Origin: Epiperipatus broadwayi
Lineage: Eukaryota > Onychophora > Udeonychophora > Euonychophora > Peripatidae
Assembly (NCBI GenBank): GCA_028023455.1
Contig: JAQFVV010000031.1
Coordinates: 6,738,926-6,802,925, forward strand
Length of the DNA stretch: 64,000 bases
Direction: 5' to 3'
The notes beneath the pieces are model-generated. The model made no database searches. It was not told where the DNA came from and saw only the letters and a list, made by a program, of their open reading frames with translations. Below are positions 24,227-39,000 of this stretch, piece by piece (position 1 is the first letter of the stretch; the number at the start of each line of letters is the position of its first letter). The translations under genes and the position numbers were made by a program.

Positions 24227-25122
24227 ATGAAAGTAGAAATTGGGGCTTTTAATGTAAGGGGTTTAAACTCCATGGCCAAAGTCATGGACCTCTTTAAATG
24301 GCTTAGTATTACCCAACCCCATGTACTTGGTTTGCTTGAAACAAAAATATATGATAGCTCATGTATAGAACCATCAGACTATTTACATAATCATGGTTTC
24401 TCTATTTTCTCAAGAACATCCATTACACCATCAGCAGGCATGGGTGCAATTATCAATAAAATATGTCCATTCAAATCATTTAGAATACTCTACATGGACT
24501 CTCATATAATGATCATCACATTAAATCATCAAGCCATAGTTCTAAATATAGTTTTTGTATAAATACCACCAGGACCGACAATAGTAAATAAGCTAATATT
24601 GACAATTAACTTCATCCTTGCATCATCACCATATCCATGTTTATTATTAGGGACATCAACATGTCTTATAAGCAATTTATTAAGAAATGGCTTCACAGAC
24701 TCACAATTCCTCTGATGAGTGGAGAAGGATGTCTACCAAATAATACAGTATCATTTAACAATGGTAGACATTCTTCACTGATTGACTTGGTCTTCTATTC
24801 TCCTATGCTTCATCATATGATTAAAATATATTTCAATAACTCAACACTATCAGACCATCTAACATTATTTGTCACCATAAACATTGACTTATCATATAAA
24901 ATACAATTATCAACTAATAAAACAATCCGAATTTTACTTCCAAATCGAACCAAAGAATTTCTGTTTTCTGAAATCTACATAGCAATCTTCAAAATGATGA
25001 AGCTAGACTTGGATCCTCCACAAGCATGGATTGCTTTTGTGAATATTGTCTTTCACACAATTAACCATATTACATGGATTTCCGCCCTCCCCCCCCCCGA
25101 CAAAATTGCTAGTACTTGCTGA
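24227..25122 (+). pseudogene. LINE ORF2 endonuclease domain
   Basis: The domain starts MKVEIGAFNVRGLNSMAKV, and its LLETK holds the conserved catalytic Glu of apurinic-type endonucleases (usually QET). A nonsense codon at about 24559 interrupts VFV-IPPGP. A missing G near 24651 moves the frame to IIRDINM, the GDxNM motif. The third part (24637-25122) carries SLIDLVFYSP and STLSDHLTLF, the conserved IDHVF-like and SDH motifs. The enzyme nicks target DNA to start target-primed reverse transcription. The frame shifts again at the C run around 25090, and the following 25046-25252 frame leads towards the reverse transcriptase. Confidence 0.7.
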
Positions 25123-25334
25123 TGAGCTGCACAAGAGAATAATTTACTCTACATTGAAGGCTGATGAATACCCTAGAATTGCTGCTCTGAGAAAAGCTTA
25201 TTTTTCCACATGCAAAACACTTGGAGAATATCTGTCTATTAAAAAAAGATAAATATATCTAAACAAACCTCATACATGGTCAAGACAATACATTCTCTGG
25301 GCATTGGGTCAACCCCCAAAAATTAGAGTCCCTA

Positions 25335-27467
25335 GTGCACTTAAAAATTCAAAATGAGGTGGTCTCTGGTAATAACATTCTTAACTCATTATATCTACAT
25401 TTTAAAAATGCCTTTCAAAGTAGTGAAAGATTTCATTCTAAGCCACATTATTTTGGAATACCAGAAGATGACATTTTATTTGTTTCAGAAGAATTCATTA
25501 AGAAAATGGCAGATATATCTGACTCTTGTCACCCATTAATACATGGTATATCTAAATTTGTGTATGCTCATCTTGGACACTTTACTGCCAAATACTTGTC
25601 AAGATTGGCAAATTTTTTAGCAAAAGATCTATATCTCTTTGAAGGTCTATATCCCATAGTACTAGTCCCGTTTCACAAAAAAACCAGAAAAAATCTCAAC
25701 TGTCAAAAACATACGGCCTATATCTACAAGCCCCCTTGGAATCAAAATCCTTGAATCTGTAATAAAGGACAAAATTGAACCTCATATCCTACCAATGATC
25801 TCGAGATGGCAGTTTGCAAAAGAAGGATCATCTACCAGACAAGCTGTGATCCTATTCAAAACAATTATTGATGACATAAGAAACAGGAAAAAACATAGTC
25901 CAATAGCTCTTCAATTAGACATTAAAGCTGCCTTTGACACAGTTCCAATTGGAAAACTTATTGATGTACTAGTAGATACACCAATTCCTAGATCAATACT
26001 ATACATCATTACCAACCTCTCGATTAATAGAGAAATACACCTTACAATGAATGGAAAGTACTCACATTTCTTCAACCCTTATTGCTCCATTCCACAAGGA
26101 TCTCCATTAAGTGCCATCTTATTCACAACATATATAAACTCACTCTTGAACAAAATTGAAAAAAGCATACCTGGCATATACATTTCGATAATAAATACCA
26201 ACATACCATGCTTAGCCTTCATGGATGATATCATGGTGTTCTTGCCAAATAAAAAATATCTACCAATGCTGTTGCAAAGAATATTCAAGGGAATATAAAC
26301 TTCAATTCAATGCTGATAAATCATGTGCGTGGAAAATTTTTAATGGACAGCCCATCCAACATTCCTTTCTTTAAAGGAAAGCCTACCCCTTTTTTGGGTT
26401 TCCCATTCCATCTGAGTAATGCAGCAATGCGAGTAAAAATCCAGAACATACTCAAAATAAAAATTGAAAATATAACAAGCTCACTCATGAAAACTTATCT
26501 CTCAGTTTACGCAAAAGTATCACTATTCAACATGTTAATCAATACAAGAATTATATATTATACTCCAGTAGTTATATACGCAAAAGCTTTTCTCACATAT
26601 ATATACTTAATGCTCAGAAAACTTTTATGGGGTCAACATATCATTTCCATTTCGATCAGAAAACTTCAGTGTCAACTAATTCATAATGGGATGGGACTCC
26701 TTTCAGTTAACACATTTAGAACACAGAAAACACTAAACCTCATCTCATCTATTACTAAATTATTCCCTCAAATTGCTCCTACATTCAAAATTACACCCAC
26801 TGATAGACCACCACCTATAAAAGGCTATTGGAAAAACCTTATCGACACTTTGCTTTCCATTGATAACCTCCATTTCCACCCACCTCTGAATAAATATAGA
26901 TATTGGGAAGTCCATTCACTCCTCCAACCACATTCAATTAATGAAGAGTGTAAGTCAATTTTAAACCTCAATAACCGTCAAATAATTAGAAAATTTAGGT
27001 TTTGGAACTTGGAGCCAAAATTCTTTGACTTTTTAGTTAAACTAAATCTGGAATGCCTCCCTACTCTTTATTTTTATAAATATAAAAGACAGTGAAAGAG
27101 AGTAGATGCTCAATGCACACTTTGTCACAGAGAAATGGAAACACGAGCTCATCTATTCTTTGATTGTCAATGCTTTGACAACATAGGGATAGCAATCCTT
27201 AGACAATTTAAGAACACGCATGTCAACATGCACTATTTATTTAAAACATTCCATAAGGGTATATATGGACAAATTCAGGCAAGCACCTTTATTCTATATG
27301 CACTATGGTGCACCAGATATACATTCATGTACAATAATAACCCTAGAAGACACCCAAACACCTTTTCAATCAAATTGAAAAGTATTAGAGAAAGAGACAA
27401 AAAAATCACATCAGAAAAAGTCTTTCAAGACACTTGGTCTTTAATGAATAAAAACCTTAGATCTTAG
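25335..27467 (+). pseudogene. LINE ORF2 reverse transcriptase and C-terminal zinc motif
   Basis: The first part (25335-25700) shifts at an A run near 25675 into NIRPISTSPLGIKILESVI. The best part, 25795-26298, has the fingers and palm motifs: ALQLDIKAAFDTVP (motif A with catalytic Asp), IPQGSPLSAILFTTYIN (motif B) and CLAFMDDIMVFL (FxDD motif C). Then shifts near 26275 and 26370 are needed to read the thumb (26310-27095). A TGA at 27093 precedes CTLCHREMETRAHLFFDC, the C..C...H...C cluster of the C-terminus. The active-site Asp residues are preserved, but the copy has at least four disruptions. Confidence 0.75.
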
Positions 27468-28740
<1,273 letters not shown>

Positions 28741-31700
28741 ATATTATTTGACAATCCAAAGGTTATATTTTATAAAAAAAAAACATGAATTGAAAAGAAT
28801 ACTTAAATAAATGTTCATGATAAAACATTTTGAATCTGAGTCCATGAATCTCATGAAGACATAGTTTGATGTTACAGGAAGTTGTTTTTTGAAATGAATA
28901 AATGGTAGGTTTTGTTTTGTGTGTGTATATATATTGTTGACTTTCAAGTGAAAGTCAATGGTAGGTTTTGTTTTGTGTGTGTATATATATTGTTGACTTT
29001 CACTTGAAAAGTCTATTTGTTAATAGATAAAATTATGATTATTGAAGAATTTTAGTAAAATTCTATTTTTTTTATTGTATTTTAATGTTATATGATTTTT
29101 TTTATTATTTATAAATTACTAGTGTAGTATTAGGCTGTATTTATCTGTTAAATTAATGAAAAAATAATTTTTTGATTTTGAGTTCTATTTTTATTATTTG
29201 TTGCTTTGATAATATATGTCAAATTTTGTCAAAACAATGTTATTTAGGATGGTATTTGAATGTTCATATATTGATATATAAAATGCAATTTTACATTAAA
29301 TAATTTTGTTACATTTATAATGAAACTAAAGTTTCATTTTCATATTTGCATCTAGATATCAGGAGCTGTCAACAGATGAGAAAGCTTTTAGTTCAAAGGC
29401 AAATTACACAACCAAAGTGTCCCAGGTTAGCGAGTTCACTTCCCAGCTGATGCTATGACACATGAGAAAACAAATTAAAATATATTCTAAACATATTTGT
29501 TATTTTAATTGATGCTTTTTTCAGGCATTGGACACATGCCTGAAAAACCTAGCAAGTAAATTTGCATTTTTTGCCCTCTCCTGAGAAATGTTGCTAATGT
29601 TTTTTTTACAGTTTTAAAATTCACATATATTTATTTTCTAATATTTTAATTTTAAAAAAATTCAAAAGATGGCAAGAAAATTGAATATGTAGGTCTTCAA
29701 AACTCTGCAATAATGGGTAGCCTTTATATATTTTATGATCTCAAACTTTGGTAGATTACTTTGAAAAATATTATGATGGTCTATAAACTTGATTTTTTGG
29801 AAAGTTTATCATTATTTTTGTATTATAATTGTATAATAATTTCTGTGAATATTGTTACCATAGACATTATGGTCATGGGAAAGAGAACTATCTAAAAGCG
29901 ACATCTTAAAAATTACAAAAAAAATTAAACTTTTAAAGCATAAATTGATCAATTTAGTAGATATTAAAAATAATTTGTTCAGATTATTAAAGCAAATATC
30001 AAACAAAAAAGATTTTGTTCATTTTGCAAATTGAATCAACTTTACCTGAAATTTGATGATATGACAGCATTTTGTTTTGATTAAAATCTAATTTTTAAAA
30101 TAATCTTAAAGACCAAATGTGATTTTTTTAAAAAATATATGTAATTTCTAAACAAAAATAATTATCAAATTAGATGAAAATTACTATATTCTGATAAATA
30201 ATAATAGTTTAATATCAAAATGAAAGTTAAAAACTTAAATGTAGTGATAACAAAGAAATCTTCCAAATGTTAGTGGAATGCAAAGGGGTTAAAATTGATT
30301 TCATTAAATTGAAAGACAATTGTTTAATAAATATAAAGTATATTTATCATATAACTTCAAATATAAGATGCTCTCAAATTTAACACACAATGGAAATTTT
30401 AGCTTGGACAATTGGAAAAAAAATGTGAAAGGTTTTTATTGTAAAAGAATAAATATTTTATTTACTAATATAAATATAATGAGTGAATCTAATTTATTGC
30501 AAATCTTTTTCAAACCTACTTTTACTTACTTTATCTTCACATTCAGAACTTGAATTCACATCTTCACTATTCCACCAGAGTACATTATCTTCAGGTCATT
30601 TAAATTGTTAGCAATGCAGTATTTTAAGCAATATGTTTTTGATAATTTATTCAGGTTTATCTTTTCAAGACTGCAAAACTTATTCTAACTTATACATAGA
30701 TTGTTTGCATTATGTAGTTGTTTTTTTAGTGTAAATACTGTAATGTTTTTTGTTTGAAGAAAAAAAAAAGATTTCAAAATATGATATTGATATTTAATAT
30801 TACTGGAAAATCTTTTTTTCTTTAGTTAAAAACCCTTTTCTAAAGTGCAAATTAATAATTTGTCACATTATTAAAGTAAATCAAAGATTTTAAAAAAAAT
30901 AATTTCCATTTATAATTGATGAAATTATACTATAGAAGTTAACATAAAACACGTTTAACATCCAATTATAAATTTCAGATGAATATTATAATATTTTTGT
31001 CAATTTGCTTTCATTTAAAAATAATTATTTTACTAAAATCTAAATTACTCTTCTAAAATAATTAATATTTTCATAGATACTTTCAGAACATAATTATAAA
31101 TGTGGAAAAACAGACTCTAAAACATAAGGTTTTACTTTGAAAATAAGAATTATCAAAATTGTTAGAAGGTGTTAAGCGCAAGAAGCAACCAATCAAAGTG
31201 AAGGCAGATTCTTATATCATTGCTGTATTTATTTATTAGTTGTAAAGCTTATTGAGTAGTTTTTTTGATAAAATAATGATAAATAAGCAAAATGACATTA
31301 AAAGTAGCAATTAGAATGAGAGAAAAGCAGTTTACAAAATGAATCCAAAAATATAGCCAATTAACTTTAGATTTTTTTATATTAAAAATGAATTAACACA
31401 ATAGTGTAAAGCAAAGATTTACAGAAGACTCACATTCTTTTTGTGATCCAAAATTTGGAAAAAAAAACATCTTATATTGGAAGTAATATGGTATGTTAAA
31501 TAATTATATTTTGTTTTTGGAAATGTAAAACTTTTCTCATTGTAGAGAAGAAGAAATAAATTTACATTATATCAATCCACTTAAAAAGATATACAATATC
31601 CTTTTTTCAAATAACTTTGCAATTTTTTTAATATTTTTTATTATTTTATTTAAAATTAATGTTAATAAAATTTATGGTAAAAATATTTCAATTTTCTCAT

Positions 31701-32427
31701 AAATTCATTTAAACTGAAGTCATATATTATATATGAAAGTAAATAGATTTTATAAAATTTGTTTTGGTTTAGTTAGTTTACTTTACATAAAATAGTTAAA
31801 ATATAGATTAGTTTAGTTGAGTCTTTTTATTTACTTAGCATGTTACTAAAAAATTTTAAAAAGTACATTTCTGTTTTGAATTTCTTCCTTCTCTATTTAA
31901 TTAAAGAGGAATAAGGTAAACAACAAAAAAAAAACCCAGCAACTTACTGCAATTCCTGGATCTTTTTTTAAATAATTTAATTTATATATAAATTTGTATC
32001 GTAGTGCATTATATATGTGTGTGTGTTTAAAACATACACATTACACACTACTAGTATATGCACGCAAATTATATATTTTATGATTCATTCATATCTGCAA
32101 ATTTTGTTATCAATGATATGGCTTAAAAGCAACTACGGCATCACAACAATTTTAACAGTAAGCTAATGTATATGTGGGTAAATTTAGTTCATATATCACT
32201 TTGTTTACTAATTATTATACTTTGTAAACAAGCTAAAACCATCTTAAACAAACAATAATGTATATTAATGTGCTTTATTTAACAATTGGAACTTGTGTAA
32301 TGTAATGTAATACATTTTTCTTTTCAAAAATAAATAATAATTAGTCCGCTAAAGTAGTATATAGAATGGATACTTTTATATCAGATGCATCTGGGGACTT
32401 TATAGTTTACTTGGGGAAACACGTGTC

Positions 32428-32461
<34 letters not shown>

Positions 32462-32545
32462 TATTGGAAGTTTAGCTATTGTAAAACTATTTTAAGGACT
32501 ATAATATTTTAGACAGTAAATATATTTTATTGTTTATTGCACACC

Positions 32546-32613
<68 letters not shown>

Positions 32614-32734
32614 TTAACTTCTCCATGAGAAGGCCAATAAAGTAAATGATGAAACTGATTATCATTGCTTTCATTTTTCATTTTTGTAAGATGCTTTGTT
32701 ATAACATTAGAAATACAACGTAAACTTTAATGAG
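28741..32734. other. Long AT-rich region without recognisable genes
   Basis: It contains a 56-bp tandem duplication at about 28901-29012 with a GACTTTCA/TGAAAGTC hairpin. An old tRNA-like repeat fragment at 29400-29465 shares GATGCTATGACACATG with the SINE at 63.8 kb. A perfect hairpin with 11-bp arms (TTTTTCAGGCA/TGCCTGAAAAA) lies at about 29517-29547. TA runs lie at 32434-32458 and 32550-32611. Short frames here have no motifs. Confidence 0.45.
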
Positions 32735-32906
32735 TCTTTAGTATCAAAACTATCAAAAATCACAAGTCCATCATTTTATATGCTTACACAGGCTGTTAAT
32801 AATAATAGTGATTTCTTCAAAAAATTTTGCCACCATATGCAAGCTTTTGCAATCAATGGATGCAAGAATGTGTGTGCTTAAAATCCGTATTTAATAACTA
32901 CTCGTC

Positions 32907-32953
32907 CAATATCCCCACACTAGTTTCTTGCTTGTGGCTTTTATCAATGAGGA
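32907..32953 (-). ncRNA. Hammerhead ribozyme, R2, at the inversion point
   Basis: Minus strand: CCTCA (stem I), core TTGATAA (changed), stem II around GCC...GC, GAAACTAGT, G in place of the usual C at the cleavage position, then TGGGGATATTGG. It is decayed, and the opposite unit begins at its stem I. Confidence 0.45.
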
Positions 32954-33337
32954 TATTGGATGAGTAGGCACTAGATAGAGATTTTATTCACTAACCTGCC
33001 TGCATCCATTGATTACAAATGTTTGCACTTGGTATCAATACTGTATGGAGAGTTTGTTCTTGCTATTAACAGCCTGTGTGAACCTATGAAATGGTTATCA
33101 TGTGATGTTTGATAGTATTATAACTTTTCTGTCTATGAAATGAAGGTGACTGATTTTTGAAAAACCAAAGACCCCAAAATTTGGAGATGCTGAACTGGGT
33201 TCAGATCTATATGACTAGGCAAGCAAAAAGGTGGTGTTTTCATCTTGGATTACTTGATTTGTAGTTAACTAAATAGATAAAAGGTGGTGTTGGAGAGTTG
33301 CCTTAGAACCTAAGGTCTAGGTACAATGCTCTCAAAT

Positions 33338-33392
33338 TCAATGGTCCTCTCTGATAAAAACTACAAGCTAGAAACTAGTCTGGTGATATTAG
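33338..33392 (+). ncRNA. Hammerhead ribozyme, R2, decayed
   Basis: TTCAATGGTCCTCT is followed by CTGATAA, a weakened stem II, GAAAC-TA-GTC and TGGTGATATT. Core base changes suggest poor activity. Confidence 0.45.
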
Positions 33393-33490
33393 ATGAGCAG
33401 GCATTAAATAGGGATTTTATGCACAAACCTTCCTCAATCCATTGATTACAAAAGCTTGCACTTGGTGGCATTACTGTATGAATATTTTGC

Positions 33491-33955
33491 TAGCTCTCTT
33501 TATTGTTAAAATATGTAACAAAATATTCTTGCTCCAAATACACTATTAAGAAATGTTTTTGCAAGCTGTCTTAATACAATTTTACTAAAGTTGAAAATAA
33601 TTTTACTTTTCATCAATAAATTTCAATTTATTCAATTTGATAAAAGAAGAATGAAGAAAAGAATTACTGAGTATTGATAAATGAAAAGTAAAACTATTTT
33701 CAAGTTTTTTTTTTAAATGTCCAATTATGAGTCTATCTGCAAAAATAATTCTTAGTAATGTAATTAGTAGGAGAATATTTGTTATATGATTACTATCCTA
33801 AAATGTTACATATTTGAGACAGTAGTAAGTTATTTATATGGTTTTAAAATTAGTAATGTGAAGGTATCTATTGTACTATTTACATATGTACAGTACAAAT
33901 TATTGGCATTGAGTAATATTTAAAAGTTGAAAGAAGTAAAATTTAAAAATCGTCA
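33491..33955. other. AT-rich sequence, no gene seen
   Basis: Only weak similarity to neighbouring repeats. Nothing recognised. Confidence 0.4.
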
Positions 33956-35210
33956 ACGGATCTTAGTTTTTTTCATTAGTTAGTATAATATTTTTGACAC
34001 ATACAATGAAAGCTATACATGTCTGAAATTATCTTTTTAATTAAAATAATGTTAATATTGGAAAGAATGTAAACACATACAGATTAGTAATCCAGATAAG
34101 TAAAAGAAAATACAAACACAACAGATTACCATCAGAGTAAATCCTTTTATTGACAATTAGAGATGACTGAAATAAGTTATAAAGAGATAACTTTGTACCT
34201 CAAAAGTAAAAAGAAAGTAGATTATCAAGTGATAATAAAACAAAGGATAAGAACATATGTGCAAAAATGTCAAATGTGTCAGTATAAAAGAAGCAGGCAA
34301 GTTTAGAAGTAGTTTTTTTAATCTGTGTTTTTCTGGCCATTTCTGTGTGCAGTATTTTCAAAGGCATAATAAAATCCTTCCACCCACAACAACTATGCTG
34401 AACTTAATCACCATATTTGAGTAGAAACCAGATCATTGGCTGACACATTCTTTTGCAAAAGTCACCAAAAACTTCATCTAGCCTTGCCCTAAATATGAAT
34501 CAGAGATATAAAAGTGTTACCTGAATGAAGCCATAAATAATTACTATGGACTTTTCATATATAAAAAAACTTACCACTAAGTTAATGGTCATGTTGTAAC
34601 TTTTATCTAAATTTAAAAAAATTGCAAACTAAATCCAAATGTAAACTTCTTGTTTAAACAAAAAAGCAGAGACATTTGCTATTTAATCTTTGGGTGAGAA
34701 TTGTTTGAATTAAGTTGTTAACATTATTATCTGAATACATATGTGTGCGTATTTTTTTCCAGTGTTACAAGTAATTTTTTAATAAATGTTTAAATATTTA
34801 ATGTGTCTTAATAAAACTTTTATTACTAATATAAAACTTTCATTATATGTTTTCAATTTTATTATTTAGATTTTATAATTAAATTTAGAGAATTGTATAA
34901 ATCATCTTTGCCAATATGCTTGATTAAAGCCTGGGGAAAATTCATATAATAAATTAATTAAGTGATGGGAAAGTGTAATTAATTTGCTTTGTAAGTCTTG
35001 AAAAAATGTGACAAGAATTGGTGGGTCTACAGTCCCTGGCTTCTTCTTAAATAAATTAAAACTAACTCTGCTGGCAGTTCAGATTGCAATAAAAGTTAGG
35101 TCAGGTAGTCTGGGCATATAACTATTCTTGAAATACACAAAACCCTATTGGAATGGACTATTCTCATTAAATAGGTTCATTAACTAGTAATTTATAGTGT
35201 ATGATATAGG

Positions 35211-35673
35211 CAGGGGTCCCCAACCCTATGCCCGTGGGCACCATGGCACCTGCAGACCATTTTACGTGTGCCCATCGCTATCCGAACATGATAAAAAATT
35301 ATTTATCTGATAGAAAAAAAAATTATTTTTGAATTTTTTTTATGAATTATTGTATTATATTGTAATCAAATTGTAGGGCATACTATATCTTTACAGCATA
35401 AAAATATAAACGTCAATTATATGTTAAAATTTTATTTTTGAAATAAATATTTTTTTGTACATTATGTGTATTATTAACAATATCCAACTATAAATTTGCA
35501 TGTGATGCGATGTACTGTGGCTTCTCCTTAAATGATGTCAAGAATATCTCAGCAATTATGCCCAGATAAAAAATAAATGGTGCCCGCCACCTAGTTGAAA
35601 AATTAAATGGTGCCCGCCACCTGGCCGGTATTATGGAATGTGCTCTTAAGTGCAAAAAGGTTGAGGACCCCTG
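35211..35673. mobile_element. hAT-like MITE, 463 bp
   Basis: It starts CAGGGGTCCCCAACC and ends GGTTGAGGACCCCTG. These are 15-bp terminal inverted repeats with one mismatch, of the CAG-type known from hAT transposons. Flanks GATATAGG and ATATAAGG suggest an 8-bp target duplication with small changes. A short duplicated stretch (TGGTGCCCGCCACCT, twice near 35579 and 35608) and a piece of LINE 3' end lie inside. No transposase. Confidence 0.75.
35512..35570 (-). repeat. LINE 3'-end fragment nested in the MITE
   Basis: About 60 bases (including TGTGGCTTCTCC and CTCAGCAATTATGCCCAG) match the repeats beside the LINE fragment at 9061-9357. Confidence 0.65.
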
Positions 35674-36000
35674 ATATAAGGCCTAAATATAAATTTAACC
35701 ATTGCAATGGCTTTTCAACATGAAACTTTAGCAAGAAAAAAAAACACAATCTGAGATATGTCATTTAACATGTAGAAAAAAGAGTTAATGCGTGTGATTC
35801 AAAAGTTTTTTTCCTTTATGAATAGAATGGTGAAGGGGTTAAAAAGACTTTATTAAAACAAAATAATAGCACACAAGTTAGACAATAAGAAATAAAACAT
35901 ATAAATAAAATTGGTCAAAATCTTATAATGTAGGAAAAGACAGATTTAGATGGGGGATTAGAAGGTGACAAAAGAGAGAGAGAGAGAGAGAGTTGGTGTA

Positions 36001-39000
36001 CGTAGTTATTACCAAGACAAATAAGATTTGAAAATCACCCAATGGACACAATTTAATTAAATTTTTTTATAGTTAGTATAATTTTTTTGATATATACAAT
36101 GAAGGTTATTTATGTTTCATATTATGTATTTAATTAAATTTAAAACTGGAGGGAATAGAAATGCATACAGATTGTTTATTCAGATAAATAAGAGAAAGAC
36201 ATTCCAAGCATAAGTAATTAAGATCAGAGTTTATCGATAATTAAATATGGCTCTTAAGGAATTTATAAAAAAAAGAGAACTTAGTAGCTAAAGTGAAAAA
36301 CGAATGTACACAACTTACATTCTGATAACAAAACAAAAGATAAAAAATATATGCACAGAGAAATTTCAAAACTGGTTGAGAGTATAAAAAGAAGCAAATA
36401 ACATCATTGTCTGTTCTTCTTTTACTGGCTGATCATTCCCATACATCCTGGATAGAAGGACAAGAGGATAATTGTTGTTTGCTTGTTCTGACAGCCACCG
36501 TTATATACCTTTATATTGCTGAACTAAGTTTTCATGCAGGGATAGAAATGGGAGCATTTGCAGACACCTTATTTCATCATAAAGATATCACTCAAAGAAA
36601 CTTTTGAGTATAATGTTAAAGCAGACCAGGAATGTAAAAATGTTGACAGAAGAAATCAAATTACAATAAGGCCTTTCATCCTAAGAAATATATATATATA
36701 TATATATATATATTGTAATGATCCAGAGAATAGACTTAACATGATCTGCACTACAGGGTGCCATCTAGGCATTTGAACGTAGAAAAATTTATAAAGTAGG
36801 CAGATACGTAAGTCAAAATTTTTTTTTTTTTTTAAATTTTGATTCCGGTCGTTAACCCAAGTCACTAGCTCAGGGAGTACCAGAGATTTAGTAATATAAT
36901 ATCTTATCTAATTATATTTCAGTATTAAAAAATAAATAAAATAAGCCACTGCCAGTAATTAACATGCAAAAATTTATTTACGCACATATATATATAAAAT
37001 TTAACATTTTTGTTTTAATATGTTTATTTTAGATTTTAATTTGATTTTATAATTTAAATTTACATTTTAATTTTTATAATATTATAAGTTTACATTTTAA
37101 TTAAGTTTGCACAGATGGATTTATGAAAGTTTGTTTTATAATGTTGAGTATAAATCGGTTACATAGATTACACAGTTAAAAACATTTCAAAGTAAACATA
37201 AACGATCAAAATACAAAATCATTGATACCGTCAATTGCATAGGGAATACAAGAAACCCAATGGTGTTCATCATAAGACACCACATTAACATCAATAACTT
37301 AAAAGCCATCCGAATAAATACATCTTAGATATTCACAGTAAGGTATCAGTATTTACCGAATGTCTATATATTTTGATCACCTATGAAAACCCAAAACATA
37401 ATTAATCGATAACCAATCCATGCAAGCGTCTATAAACAACTTAAATTTAATGCATTTTTATTTAGTGTCGAGTATGAATAGACTACATAGATTTGCATTT
37501 GAAAGAAAATATTCTATCCTTATTTAACCTTAGGCCAAAAGTTCGTAGTCGAACTAACACCAATTTATCTGATATATCAATGTATTCAATGTAATACAAA
37601 ATACGGCAGCACAAAAAGTTAAGAGAAGAAATTGCCTCTTATCAGATAGGAATATGTACATCTATCTGACAAGAAGAGCAATAAAAAAAAAACTCCATAG
37701 AAAGGAACTGCGGTCTCCGATTTATAATTCCTTCCATAAGCAAATGGGTGAGTGTGGCGTATACAAACGATTCTGCCCATAGTGAATCTTGCATTACATC
37801 TACTAACTACACTAATATATCCAATCCATTGACACAATTTAACTATGAAACAAATAATATAAGATTACCCTCCCCTAATATAACTTTACAAATCTATATA
37901 GCCATTCACGCCCGACTTAATTTTAATATTTATATAACTAGTTTAATGAAAAATAGAAATCATAATAAAACTTAAAGAACAAATAAATAAATAAATGGAA
38001 ATGATTTAAAATAAAAAAAAATACATCAAATGACATTATTATTATTAATTTACGTTGGTCAGATAGGATTCTATTTGTATTATTTAAATACAGAAAGTTT
38101 TTAATTTAATGTTCATTAATTATAAAGTTCTTACATTTTTAACATGTCCGTAGTTTTATCCATTGCATGCCATGAATGTGAATTCCCATGCCGCCCTAAA
38201 GAGATTGGTTGAGTTAGCCGTTGTTTTTTTATTTATCCGGAGGTCTTTTAGTTTAGTTGGTCCTCAATGTATAAAACGATAGTTCATTTCTCTTTCTTTC
38301 TTAGCAGAACTGAAGGGATTGAAGAGTGCGTCTTTTCAATCCCTTCTCCTTCAACTCCGCACTAACACATATCTGTCCCTCATAATAACAAACTTTTCCT
38401 TTTATATTAATCTTAAGGATTGACTCAACATTACATCATCGATGATGGTGGTCTTTTCGCTGAGGTCCGATTCCATAGGGATTTCTTTTTATTTGCTAAA
38501 AGTTTCTATTGTTTTCCTAGCTGACCGTTGTTTATACATTTAAATGCCCAAAGGCTTATTCACTTGGACTAATTAAAATATTCATTTCCATAACATTAAT
38601 TAACCTGTTTTCCAAATCCAAAGATATATTTAAAGATAAATTTAAAGTTATAATTTTATCTCCAAATCTTTTTAAAATTTAGTTTTAAAATACTTTTTCT
38701 TTAATAAAGTTTTATTTTAATAATTTTTCTCTTCTGTGCAATTTATATATATATATATATATATATACGAGTTTAAGGTAGAATTTATTTTCAATTTTTC
38801 TGTCTTAAAAAAAAAAATTTAAATGCGAACTTTTTATTTTAATGTTTAATAATAATAAAAAATAATGTAACGTCGTCTGTGCTCGTTACAATATATATAT
38901 ATGCTACAATAACATGATCTACATAAACCTGTGAAACCTACAGGTAAGTTATATATTTAGACCCTAATTTGTGTCTAATTAAATTGTTTTCAAACTAAAC

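Larger units (their letters stand above)
32735..33490. mobile_element. Retrozyme-like R2 locus, two head-to-head units
   Basis: A minus-oriented unit (32735-32950) meets a plus-oriented stretch (32951-33490) that contains one full unit and part of another. The same family forms the array at 49197-50594. The minus unit has a predicted hammerhead that ends exactly where the plus unit begins. No proteins are encoded. R2 also shares a stretch (GATGCTGAACTGGGTTCAGA at about 33187) with the R1 units. Confidence 0.6.
33956..35990. repeat. Diverged direct duplication, copy 1, about 2 kb
   Basis: Blocks at 33960-34330 and 34680-35210 match 36040-36420 and 39070-39640 in the same order and orientation. 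Both copies hold a TATA-like GTATAAAAGAAGCA or GTATAAAAAGAAGCA (34281 and 36372). Copy 1 has received the hAT MITE at 35211. It could be an old tandem duplication of host DNA with a promoter or an unrecognised element. No convincing frame follows either TATA motif. Confidence 0.45.

Noticed and set aside
36407-36607. Hydrophobic open frame after a TATA motif as a host gene exon
   Set aside because: No ATG at the start, no recognisable domain, and the duplicate copy near 34310 has no matching frame.
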